Below, piece after piece: positions 11,273 to 21,680 of a stretch of 64,000 nucleotides of DNA (positions within the stretch are counted from its first letter, which is position 1; every line of letters starts with the position of its first letter). This stretch comes from Ottelia alismoides (lineage: Eukaryota; Streptophyta; Magnoliopsida; Alismatales; Hydrocharitaceae), in contig JAZKJV010000085.1 of assembly GCA_037367405.1 (NCBI GenBank), positions 434,001 through 498,000 on the forward strand, given 5' to 3'. The notes beneath the pieces were generated by a model. The model did not search any database. It was not told the DNA's origin and worked only from the letters and a program-made list of their open reading frames with translations. Both the position numbers and the translations under genes were made by a program.

Positions 11273-13681
11273 TTAAAGTTGACCTCGTCTAGTCTTCATA
11301 TTTTGAAAACAAAGCATAATATCATCGTCGGTAATAGAATCAAGTATCTCTCGTTCAATATATGTGAGTAAAGCATCGTTCATCCATTCATCTCCCATTT
11401 TGTTGCGCAACATAGTCTTGATAATATTCATTGCTGAAAATGCTCTTTCAACACTTGCTGTTGCAACTGGTAGAGTCAAAGCTAATTTAATCAATAAATA
11501 TACTCGTGGATAAATAAGATTTTTTTTTGAGTTTTCACCATTTTTTCTGCCAGATCCGTCAAATAATTCAACATCAAGAGCTATGTATTCTGCTTTACAT
11601 CTTTGATATACGTCATCAACTCATTTCGAAAAAGTAATCAATCTGTAGAAGAGAAATTGGATATAGTTGGGCAAGACGGATAAACTTATCAATATCAAAT
11701 GCTGCAAATGAATCTTTCGGACTTAAACATGCCACACAGAGAAGAAGTTCTGTGTTAGCTTCTGTGAAGCGATCATTCAACTCCTGAACTTGCATATCAA
11801 TGACAGTATGGAAAACCTGAATACGATAATGATGCAAAACTGTATTTTTATCTGCATTACGTCTCGATCGTCCAGCAGTTTTATATGGATCATCTTCACC
11901 AGGAATATCGACATTATTTTTCTTGCAGAATAAAAAAACTCTTTCCAATAATGAATTCCACCCATCATCTCTCATTTCTTGCAAACATTGCTTTGCAACA
12001 GAAACCAATGACATTGCATTAATGATGTCTTGATCCTTCCTTTGTAGTGATTGAGAAAGTGCATATGTAACACCCAAAACATCAACCATTAAGTGCAAAC
12101 AGAAAATATATTCAAAATCTTGCCACTTACGTAAATATTCATACGCTTCTCCATGTTTACCCAAATTCTTATTTTCTCTCAAGAACTCCAATACTGTAAT
12201 CATGGAAGGATATAAGTCAAGTAAATTTATTAAACACTTGTAATGAGAACCCCAACGTGTATCACCCGGATGTAAGAAATTTTTCTCTTGATTTACTCCT
12301 ATTCCCGTTTCAAGTTCACCCAAATCAAGTGCTTCGGCAATTCTGATAGTTTCTGCCTCTCTAAGTAATTCTATTTTCTTGCATGAAGTGGAAAACAAAC
12401 TCGATAGTCTTGCTACGTTACTAAAAAACATATCAAGAAGGTCATGATTTCTAGCAACTGCAACCATTGCCAATTGAAGTTGATGCGCAAAACAATGAAT
12501 ATAATAAGCCGAACTATTCTCCTTTAAAATAATACTTTTTAAACCATTGAATTCGCATCGCATGTTACTGGCTCCATCATAACCTTGACCGCGAAGTCTT
12601 GATATGCTTAAGCTATATCTTGCAAATACTTCATCAACTACTTCTTTGAGTGCTACAACACTAGTTTCACGAACATGAACTAGTTCGAGGAATCTCTCAA
12701 TTAATTGACCTTTTGAATAAACATATCTCAACACAATGGCCATTTGCTCTTTATTTGATATATCCCTAGATTCATCAAGTAAAAGAGTGAAAAAAGAATC
12801 TCCAAGTTCTTTAAGAATAACATTTCTTGTTTCGATAGCACATGCCCTCGCTACATCTTTTTGTATCTTAGGAGAAATGAGCTTGTTATTCTCAGGAGCA
12901 TTTTCAAGTACAACGTTCTTCACGTCAATGCTAACTTTTGAAAAAGCCTTCAATATTGTCAAGAAGTTATCTTTGTTCAATGACTCTTAAGATTCATCAT
13001 GTCCTCGGAAAGCCAATCCTTGAGAAAGTAAAATTCGAATAACATTGACAGTTGCAAAAAGACATGTTCGATATTCTCTCCTCGTACGATCATCATGCAT
13101 ATGTATTCTTGTTTCTATATGTTGAGGCTGTTTCATTAGATTCTCACACTTTTCACGGGCTAAATTATGGGCACTATTAGGACCTCCAACATGTTTATCA
13201 AGTGCACTTTTATCTTTCCAATTATTCCATCCTTTAAGATAAATGCATCACTGCCACTTTGACTTGTATAATTTATCCTGAATAGATAACAATATCGACA
13301 AAATGCTGCATCTTTTACCACACTATACTCCAACCAATTATATCTTTGAAACCATGCAGAATTAAATCTGCGCTCCTTATTCCCGATTTTTTTAAATGGA
13401 AACGTATGATTGATTGGTTGAGATATAGGCATCTGCATATATGCTCTTTGAATGTCATCCTGAATATTAGGATGATAACTTAAAATCAGAATACGCAATC
13501 CTGGATCAGTAGGTAACTCAGATAGATTCACATCAATACGACAACGCTTTGTACTCGATTCTTCCACTTTATTTTGATAACACGATGACGTTCCCTTGTA
13601 TGGTTCATTTGAGGAAATTGAATCAATTGTTGAAACTTGAAATGAGGGAGTCGATAACTTTTTTATAAGATATTTATCCAT
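11273..13681 (-). pseudogene. hAT transposase (TTF zinc finger, DUF4371-like, hAT dimerisation)
   Basis: The frame starts at 13681 (MDKYLIKKL). The N-terminal part carries DAAFCRYCYLF, the TTF/BED-like zinc finger that binds the element ends. The central part (12980-11616, 454 codons) has FTLLLDESRDISNKEQ, GQGYDGASNMR and HCFAHQLQLAMV, the usual motifs of the RNase H-like catalytic core of this group. The last part (11494-11273) has ATASVERAFSAMN, the hAT dimerisation motif. The gene is broken by a frameshift near 13215, a TAA near 12990, and another break between 11616 and 11494. It resembles proteins often annotated as zinc finger MYM-type or TTF-type hAT proteins. No sign of host use is visible. 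Confidence 0.88.
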
Positions 13682-14322
13682 GCCTATAAGTAGTACAAAA
13701 GATTCAAATTAATGACAATATAAGTATTGCATATTTATCATGCAAGAACCAACGTATAAAAATGGAAAACTGGGAAGTAATATAAAATTCGAATGTTAAA
13801 AATACAAATATTTTTAATCTGTAATGAAGATGTTTAATAAAAAATTTATTATGAGAGAAGAATATTACCTGCACGGCTGCACTGCTCGGCAGGCTCGAGA
13901 GTCGAGGGAACGTTGATGCTCTTGGGTTCTTGGGCACAACAAAGGGTTGCGTCCAAAACAGAGGTGGAGTTCTAGCGGCTAGGAACAATACAACTGCGAT
14001 GGTTCCTGAAGTGGCTGTGAGCACTCTATGTACGAGGAACCGAGATGGCGTGCAACGGTGCAAGGAGAATGATTACTAGCCTTGGAGTCGGCCTGGATTC
14101 TGGAGAGAGGACGGAACAAGGCGAAGGGCAAACGCAAATCACAAAATCACAATCTGGAATGTGGACGGTGCAATATTTATTGGGAGAGGGTGGGCACATA
14201 TGGAATTTGAACGGTTCAATTTGAGAGAGGGTGGGCACATTCAAATATGGGAGTATTTAAAAAGGGAATAATGAGAATAAATCAAAGGGATTCCAAGATT
14301 TTAGGTGGGGCACGTGCCCTAC
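13682..14322. other. Upstream part of the hAT element
   Basis: Non-coding sequence upstream of the transposase start, more GC-rich around 13870-14100. Reading frames here are short and look accidental. It probably holds the transposase promoter, but no TATA box is clear. Confidence 0.4.
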
Positions 14323-15514
14323 TGATGAATACTCATTCATCACTCTTTATTCTTATATTTTAGCTACAAAAACCTTTGCAAATGCATGTGGATACTTGTA
14401 AATACAAATAATTACCAAAAGCATGCATTGTGTAAAAAGTAATAATTAGCATATTTGTGCAAAAATTAAAGAATAAAGATTAAAAAGAAAAGGAGGGAAA
14501 TATTTAGAATAAATATTGAGCGACCTAATCCCAAGGGAGGGCTCAGCATGGGCCTGACCGCATAAAAGCCAAGTAGAGAGATAGGGGCTCATGTGTGTAA
14601 ATATACCTGTAAATATCACAAAAATATTTTCCTCCAAAAATAGAATAAAATGTGCTTGTATATATTTGTATATATTTATAAATATAAAATCCAAATAAAA
14701 ATTGAAAAATTAAAAAGAAAATAAAAACATTCACCTTGTGCATATTCATTATGTACATAGTCCACTTATCTATATTTATTTCACCTTATAAATAAATAAA
14801 TTAATTTTCATAAAATTTGTACATATTCTATCTTTTATGTTGTAAATAAATAAAATAAAAACCATAAAATCAAAAATCAAATATAAAGAACAAAATTAAA
14901 AACCAAAAATAACATTGTACATATACCTTGTATATACATGTACATATATATTTATTTAACCCTTGTATATAAATATTAAAAATAAAAAAACCTTGTTATT
15001 CCTAAATTTATGCTATAAATAAATAAAATTTAAAATGGGAATAAAAATATACAAAAATAACAAATTAAAAATCAAAAATTAAAAAAAAGCCATATTGTGT
15101 AAATACCTATATATAGCACTAACGTGTAAATACCTTATTTTTATTTTGAAAAATTATATAAAAATCACCAAAAAATAGAAAAAATAAAATAAACATTTTT
15201 CATGTTTTAAGTTTTTAATAATTAGGCCATTTTCTATTTTATTTTTAATTTCCAAAACATTTTGATGTGGCCTTCTCTGATTGGTCCACGGGGGATGTTG
15301 ACCCCCCGGTCAACTCCCCCCCCAGGACCACTGTGTCTCGGATCTGAGTGCCCGACCCGATTTCTACCTTTTCTTCCCACTCGATCCGACAGCCAAATAC
15401 CCTAACCCCGGGTCCCGATTGATCCTTGTTCATCCCAGATCCACGCCCGGGGTGGGTCTGAGGGATCCGAGTTGTGTGCGTCTCGCCCGATCCATTTCTT
15501 CTCGGACCCCTAGG

Positions 15515-15523
15515 CATATATAG
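15515..15523 (+). promoter_or_regulatory. Probable TATA box of the E1 LTR
   Basis: CATATATAG lies at the start of the GC-rich block, with a CT-rich stretch about 30 bp downstream. TATA-like sequences occur at the same relative place in the E2 LTRs and the LTR at 61429. Confidence 0.6.
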
Positions 15524-15776
15524 CCTCGACTCCGGCCGCCTTGTTCCTCATCTTTGGACCTCCCATACGCAGTCAAGGAACTCCTCCGGTGAGCCTGAGT
15601 GACATCGGTGCTTGTTGGAGTGGAAGCGAGGCACGAGCCCTTCGGGAGACCTCTGATCCGGTGGCATTGCCGCCGTGCGCCGCCGCGAGCGCGCCCAGCC
15701 TCGGGGAACCGACGCCCCCTTGCAGGCAATGACCCAAGAGCTCCAGAGCTCACGCCCAGTCGAACCGTCCGCCCAG

Positions 15777-16087
15777 GTAGCCTTAGTTTTCTTCCTTTTT
15801 CTTTGATTTTGCATTTCGCCCAAATCGACCCTTCGCCGTCCCGCTTCGATTCCGTTCATTCCAGTCATCGATTCGTTCATCGGAGCATCCCATCACCATC
15901 GCCTTCGTCCCGCGTACCTTCTCCGCCCATCCATTCAACCCAGCTCGCACAGGAGCTGGGGTTTCGAGCTCCTCCGCCGTCGCATCGCCGGAGCTCGACC
16001 GCCCCGCCGCACCGATCACTGTCATCCCCACTTACAGGGTCGTGGCATTTTGCCCTCGACCTGCGAGTTTGTTGCACACCTTTGCAG
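15777..16087 (+). other. Intron-like segment in the E1 LTR (311 bp)
   Basis: The donor is CCCAG|GTAGCC and the acceptor CCTTTGCAG|GTTCC. The same pair with almost the same spacing occurs in all other long LTR copies of the window that reach this point. It lies in the transcribed leader between TATA box and poly-A signal. Splicing is inferred, not shown. Confidence 0.45.
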
Positions 16088-16564
16088 GTTCCAGGAAGCC
16101 CATCTGAGGGCTCCGACATCCAGGTGCAGCAGCTTGACCTCCGCCGGACTCGCCTGAGCTCCTCAGAGTTCCGTCGACTCATCAGAGGGTACCAGTAGAT
16201 GCGGGAGCCCAAGGCGACCCTTCCCCGACCTTCAGCTGCCCGCGAGGAGGCCACCAGCACCTGCACGAGCCCGGCGAAGTTCGCCGGAGCCCAGTTTGTC
16301 GAGGACCCTCCCCTGCCATCCGATTCACCTCCCGCTCCAGTTCAGATCTCCGCCGTCCATTTGAGGAGCCGCCAGCATTGTCGATCTTTGGAGACGTGAT
16401 TTGGACCGTCCGATCAGCGAGGCCTTCCCACGCTACTTCTCAGCCGCCCGATCCTACACGTGGCGAAGCCCTGGCCGTCGATCAGGATCGAGGACCCCAG
16501 CGTTGAGTGCCACCCTTCCCCGACCGTCAGATTTCACACGTGGCGCTCATCCGACGGTCTACTT

Positions 16565-16570
16565 AATAAA
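16565..16570 (+). terminator. Poly-A signal in the E1 LTR
   Basis: AATAAA lies in CTTAATAAAGGG about 1.05 kb after the TATA box. The motif sits at the same place in the E3 LTRs and in the LTR at 61429; in the E2 LTRs it reads AATAAG. Confidence 0.5.
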
Positions 16571-17986
16571 GGGTAAATATCCCCTTAGGCCCTTAGTTTC
16601 TTAGCTGTTCATTTCCAGTCCTGTAAATATTTTAGATATTTTATTTCAGTTAGGTAAATTGCATCGTGGACCCTGTCTTATCTGGTATTCACGTGTATGC
16701 CCCTGCCTGTATTGGATCACATGCGTCGACACGTGTTTTGTTGGGTTATTTGCATGTTTAGCCTTATTATTCTAGGGTGTGACTGAGTGAATGAAAAGTT
16801 TTTAGTTAATTGCATATATACCCCTGTGCGTGGTTTTTTAGAATATGTGTTGAAATTAGTGGGTATTTTACAATAAGGCCCCTGGACTTTTAATACCTGT
16901 TATTAAATAGTCCAGGAACCTTATTTTCTTTGCAATTAGGTCCCTGAGTGCCCAAGTCACGTGCCTCGCGCGTGTTTTCTTGGAAATTTTGCACCGGACC
17001 TCCTGGAACTTTTGGTAATTGCGTATAGGTCCCTGTGCACTATACCCAGGTTTTCATTTTTAATAAAATAACAAATCAACTCTAAATTTGATGAAAATTG
17101 GACACATGACTCCTGCCATGGTGTAAAATTTTCTATAATTTTTGGAGACATTTTTGACACTTTTTGATATTTTTAAAAATAAAAAACACGCATTTTCTTT
17201 ACTGTCTAACTTTAAAAATTAAAAAAATATTAGAATACCTCTAAGAATTACAAAAAAATAGGCAGTATTTGTTTTGCCTTGTTTGATTTTTTGATCAACT
17301 TTGGTCATTTTTCACTTTATAAAACTTATAAAAATTGAAAAACACTAAAAACCCTATAAAAATTCTAATAATTAATTGAAAAACCCAAAAACAATAACTC
17401 TGGTGCCTAAATTTTTCTTGTGTCTTTTTCTTTACAGGATAATTACCTCTAGGTGCTAATAGGCCATTTTGCATTTTAAATTTGCCCTTGGCATCTGGCT
17501 GGACAGTCCCCTTGTTTTCTTGCCTTGTTTGATTTTTATAAAAGTCAATAAAAATAAGAAAAATACCAAAAATTACCCAAAAACAGTAAAAAATATAAAA
17601 AACATAAAAATAGTTTTATTTGAATTTTTGAGTGAATTTGGAGTAGATAAATAATTGTTTGTATTGGCTTGTTTATTTGCTTCCTTTATTTTCTTCATTA
17701 ATTAAAAATCCAAAAAATTATAAAAAGACTAAAAATCCACCAAAAAGACCTTTGTTTTTTTTTCTTTCGTAAGGCCATCACGTGCTCCCTGAGTTCGACC
17801 CTGGTCGCTATACCAGGCTAATCCAATAGCCAAGACCGCTATCGTGTTTATTTGATTTTTATATGATTTTGGTGGTCTGAACCTTATTTTCTTGATCGAC
17901 CGATTGATCTCTTGAGAGGGTAAGGTCACAACGACCTTTGTTATTTCTTCATCCTTAGTTGCTCGGGATTTTTCCGATCATCAGAA

Positions 17987-18004
17987 TGGCGCCGTTGCCG
18001 GGGA
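17987..18004 (+). promoter_or_regulatory. E1 primer binding site, tRNA-Asp type
   Basis: TGGCGCCGTTGCCGGGGA is the 18-nt site known from Athila elements, complementary to the 3' end of tRNA-Asp. It lies three bases after the LTR end and is unmutated here. Confidence 0.93.
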
Positions 18005-19422
18005 GCACGGCTTAGTAGTCGTCTTTTTCCGCGGTTTTATTTTCTGCGGTTTTCTGTATTGATTTTTGTATATATTATTTTTCTGACCTTGTTTATATAA
18101 ATAATCTGGTCTGACGTTCTGTTTGCTTTTTTGCTAGGGCCCGAGGACCGAGGCGATGACTTTCAAGGAGCCGACGTAACCGCGGCAATCGGAGGCAGCT
18201 CCCTTCTGCACGGAGCCGCAGGAGAGCGCAAGGAGACAGTAGAGCGCGGGAGGAGTAGTTTAGACTTAGAATAGATTAGCTTTTATTTCCTGCTTATTTG
18301 AATTATTGTAATAACACAGGTACACTCAGATAGAGACTTGGACTTTCGAGGTCTGTTTCGTCGAGCACCGGTGTGCTCGGGGGACCCTTAGGTTTTTCGC
18401 GACTTTTCTTCGTGATTTTTGTTTTTTGCTGTCTTTTACGGTTTTACGCGGTTTTTCTCGAGTCCCTAGCTTTAGGACTTTCTGGTTGACTGTGCTGTAA
18501 TTAGTAGGATCCACACACCTAATAGACTGCTTGTGCCTATAGATCGTTAATCGGACCTATTAATAAAAGATTAATAAAAATAGTTGATTCATTTTCCTTC
18601 GAACCTACGCGTCGCGAGCCTGCCCCGTTAAGCGCTACTCCTGAACTCGACCTGTCGAGAAGAGGAGGGGTGGGTCTAGACCGGACTCTCTGGATCAAAG
18701 GCTGGTGACCAGCTAGACGGTTCTTTCGAGTAGAAGTTGCCTGCTTAGGACTCGGTTTTCCGCTGCACCATATAGGTAGTTTACTTTCTGTCTTTCAATT
18801 CTGCGCGGATCATATTGCATGTAGAGTGCTGGAGACAGGTACGCATTTCTGACTTTGCATGCATCATTGATTTTATCGCGCATCGACTTTTTCGTCTTTT
18901 CCCCCCTGTTTTGGACTTAATAACCAGGAGAACCGAAAAATTCGTTAGGCGTTTTTGCTTGTATTAAAAATATCTAAAAAAGAAAAACAATAAAATCGGG
19001 ACTGCTAATCACACTTGATCTAAAAGACATCTCATTGAAAATCTGTCTTTGGAAGAGTAACCCCCTCCTTGTTTGGTTTGGATGAGCGAGAGAGTGACAC
19101 GTACCTTAGGATAGAGCCACATCCGGATTTTTCCCAACTGATTACCGACTTTCAGTATGGGACAATCGGTAGAGAAATATCCGGATTCCTATTTTGCTCA
19201 CGTAATCGCTCTGATAGACTGAATTATCACCTAAAATAAAATTGACAAGATAATTGACCGATCCCTTCGGTCTTCAGCTCGTGTGCGTAGGTGAATCGGG
19301 GGTTATGTTTTCTCATTTTTTGTGATTCCAGATCCCTTCGATCTTTTCCCATCTTCTTCTCTTCTGTCTCCCACCCTCCCTCCCTTCATTCCTCTTCTCT
19401 TCTTCTCCTTTACCCCTGGACG
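18005..19422 (+). other. E1 leader with conserved hairpins and an intron-like segment
   Basis: This 1.4-kb untranslated leader shares blocks with E2 and E3: a palindromic hairpin CGAGCACCGGTGTGCTCG (18362-18379) followed by GGGGGACCC, and a stem at 18638-18667 (CTCCT...AGGAG enclosing CTCGACCTGTCGAG). It also has a GT-AG segment of 493 bp (18839-19331; donor ACAG|GTACGC, acceptor TTTGTGATTCCAG). Conservation in a pol-less element suggests these are cis signals for packaging, dimerisation or splicing. Confidence 0.6.
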
Positions 19423-20270
19423 ATGGATCCCCCTCACTTCGAGCCGACTCTTGCGGCTTTTTCTTCATTATCTGACCATCACTCCAGTCCACCTTCTAGG
19501 GAGGTTGGATCTCCAACCTACCTCCCGCTACCTACCTCCCTTTCATCTCACTACTCTGGGCATGCTGTGCGAGACGTACGAGGATACCAGATAGAGCAGA
19601 TGCGAGACCCGGACGATGCTGTTGCTGAGTTAAGAGCGCACTCCGTTGATGACCAGAGAGAGCAGTGGAGATCAACAGACATATCCTGTTCCAGAAGGAT
19701 GGAGGAGCAGAGAGCACATGGAGCTCAGTCAGCTTCTACATTAGGTCCATTCGTCTTGGATTTGGATTACATTCAGCGACTGCCGACATTTTCAGGAGAG
19801 GCGCACGAGGAGCCTTATCTTCACCTGTCCGCTTTCGAGGAGTTTTGCAGAGCATAGAGATATTCAAAGAACTGATGAGCAGGACCTTCCCCTTCACACT
19901 TCAGGAAAGAGCCATGAGATGGCACCGCCGATTGGGGAGGACATTCGAGACATGGGGAGAACTACACCGAGAGTTCTTACATAGATACTTCCCTCCACGT
20001 AGAGCAGATTTGATGTTGTCTTTGATCACCGAGTTTTCAGTTGACCCCCATGAGCCACTGCATGAGGCATGGCCGAGGTTTCTTGACCTCTTGAGGAGAT
20101 TTCCAGACCACGGACTTCCACTGACAGACCTGATCGAGATCTCCATGCAGGGGATGACCGTAGAGCAGATAGCACTGGTGATTACCACATGTGGCGGTTC
20201 ACACCGCAGTTCCGACATTCACCTACTGGATACCTTCTCGAGCTTACTTTCACAGAGATCATCTTCATGA
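19423..20270 (+). pseudogene. gag: E1 Gag, frameshifted
   Basis: The ATG at 19423 opens a frame (MDPPHFEPTLAAF) that reaches LPTFSGEAHEEPYLHLSAFEE and stops at 19857. The Gag core continues in another frame from about 19850 (FPFTLQERAMRWHRRLG, then FLHRYFPPRRADLMLSLI and FRRFP-like text) to a TGA at 20268-20270. The core is the retrotransposon Gag (capsid) domain seen in E2 and E3, where the matching segments are LPRFHGL..EEPHLHLQEFLMIC and FPFSLADRAAT. The Trp of RAMRWH is intact, unlike in E2 and E3. One frameshift near 19850 breaks this copy. No CCHC zinc knuckle is visible. Confidence 0.8.
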
Positions 20271-21530
20271 GATGCCGTAGTCGGGACAACACATGAGGAT
20301 GTTGCGGTACCAGTGCGGTGTGTCACTTCACATGAGGATTCAGTTTTTACACACCAGCCCGAGGACTTGGATGCTGCAACACCACATAGTATAGAGGAGA
20401 TGACTGCGATAGCAGATGTTCAGACCCAGAGTTTACTCGAGTTCCCGATTGTCTTCCAGCTAGAGTTCGAGCCAGCCCCAGAATTCTTCGTCGACGAGTC
20501 TTGGATATCAGATCTTCTGATACTCCAAGAATCGGAGGAGCCCCCGCTACTACAGCCATTGAGTCAGCCACTTCAGTTCCCAGTCCCGGAGGAGTCAGCT
20601 TCTTTTCTGCAGAGATACTTCTCAGAGTGTGACAGCTACCAGGACTCAGCCCAACATCTTCAGCTTGATATGGGACACCACTTTGAGAGTACAGACATAG
20701 AGAGTCCTGTATTCGAGCCTTTTGTCCTCCACTCCGACGAGAGATACACACTTACTGAGGACCAGTTAGTAGACAGCATAGCCGTAGAGCGAGGATCAGC
20801 CTCAGACACTTTGCCAGCCTTTGTGATGTTGACTAATACCTTCTCCTGCTTCCAGATTGCCGAGAGCGATACTTCCGATGATGATGCAGCCTGGTGCACA
20901 GAGTGGATACTTGACAGCAGCGTAGATTCCCTTCTAGATCCTGATCCTCTCGTACTCACTTCTGATCTTGCATCTCTCCCCGAAGGTTATCTGCGGGAGG
21001 ATGCCACACTCGATGAGTACTCGATTTCACCTTCTGAGAGTATTTCTGATCTGGAGGACCACGGAACCGAGTCTTTAGATCATTCTGATTCTGAGTCTTC
21101 TCACCTCGACGACCCCCGCGAGGATGAGACAATTCTGGAGATATTCGATGACTTGCCTGATCTGATTCTATTTCATTCATCGGATATCAGTCTGCTTACA
21201 GAGTCTCCTGATCTTGATTGCCCACACCTATTTGAGACACTGATTGACGTGGAGGACTCCATGACTGATCCATCCTTCTCCACGTTTGATTTCTTCGGCT
21301 CCACACTTTCACTCCCGTCTGATTCAGAGCCGATGATTTCTTTTGTGCTACCGGATCCCGATCACTTATTTTCATATCCTTGGCCGGTAGCAGATACCCG
21401 CTTAATTGCATACCTGGGTGTCTTACTTTACACTTTGGAGTTCGTCGCTGTTCTCATACCGAGACTACGACGACAGTACGACATTCGCCTTACCGATGCC
21501 GTTCTGAATCTGCATACTGCCTTGTCCTAG
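20271..21530 (+). CDS. E1 acidic open reading frame of unknown function
   Basis: About 420 codons in the frame of the Gag core, separated from it only by the TGA at 20268-20270, so gag and this frame were probably once fused. The product is very rich in Asp, Glu and Ser (for example HSDSESSHLDDPREDE) and has no recognised domain. Near its end there is a hydrophobic stretch (LIAYLGVLLYTLEFVAVLI) before a basic tail RLRRQYDIRL. That could be a membrane segment and gives the protein an env-like outline, but this is weak. E2 and E3 have a similar acidic, Ser-rich linker between protease and RT, which is a possible source. The first downstream codon usable as a start is a GTG at 20313; no ATG is obvious. 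Confidence 0.55.
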   Translation, partial: DAVVGTTHEDVAVPVRCVTSHEDSVFTHQPEDLDAATPHSIEEMTAIADVQTQSLLEFPIVFQLEFEPAPEFFVDESWISDLLILQESEEPPLLQPLSQPLQFPVPEESASFLQRYFSECDSYQDSAQHLQLDMGHHFESTDIESPVFEPFVLHSDERYTLTEDQLVDSIAVERGSASDTLPAFVMLTNTFSCFQIAESDTSDDDAAWCTEWILDSSVDSLLDPDPLVLTSDLASLPEGYLREDATLDEYSISPSESISDLEDHGTESLDHSDSESSHLDDPREDETILEIFDDLPDLILFHSSDISLLTESPDLDCPHLFETLIDVEDSMTDPSFSTFDFFGSTLSLPSDSEPMISFVLPDPDHLFSYPWPVADTRLIAYLGVLLYTLEFVAVLIPRLRRQYDIRLTDAVLNLHTALS

Positions 21531-21680
21531 CCTTTGCGCCCAACTAGGGGCGTAAAATCTAGCGCTTGTTGAGAGGCACCTCAACGTTGTACTCTTTTGT
21601 ATATACGTGTTTTGTCTTAGTTTGATCTTTCTTTCTTCCGTTCTTGTTTTCACCCCAGATCTCTCTTAGGATTATCTTTG

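Larger units (their letters stand above)
11121..14322 (-). mobile_element. hAT DNA transposon, interrupted by E1
   Basis: The left end starts CAGTGGCGGACCTAGG, a terminal inverted repeat typical of plant hAT elements, with CCTGATTC before it as the candidate 8-bp target duplication. The left end continues into AGGTAGGGCACA. The inverted counterpart GTAGGGCACGTGCC (minus strand) lies at 14309-14322, directly against the LTR of E1. About 30 bp of the right terminus, including the inverted repeat, should therefore lie beyond E1, outside the window. The element carries a transposase pseudogene on the minus strand. Confidence 0.8.
14323..17983 (+). repeat. E1 5' LTR (3661 bp)
   Basis: It starts with the palindrome TGATGAATACTCATTCATCA and ends ...GATCATCA three bases before the PBS. 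It has an AT-rich first part (to about 15240), a GC-rich middle (15280-16560) containing TATA box, leader and a poly-A signal, and an AT-rich tail with degenerate TTTGCA...CCCCTG repeats (16650-17040). The partner copy begins at 60361. Several long open frames in the GC-rich middle (for example 15599-16198) are not conserved proteins and are taken as chance. Confidence 0.92.

Noticed and set aside
15245..16266. Several overlapping open frames of 60-200 codons on both strands in the GC-rich LTR middle (also 24099-24719, 31102-31653, 33394-33791, 47056-47649, 57248-57712, 62373-63421)
   Set aside because: They coincide with the GC-rich transcribed leader of the LTRs, occur in all frames, carry low-complexity Ser/Pro/Arg text and are not kept as the same protein between LTR copies.
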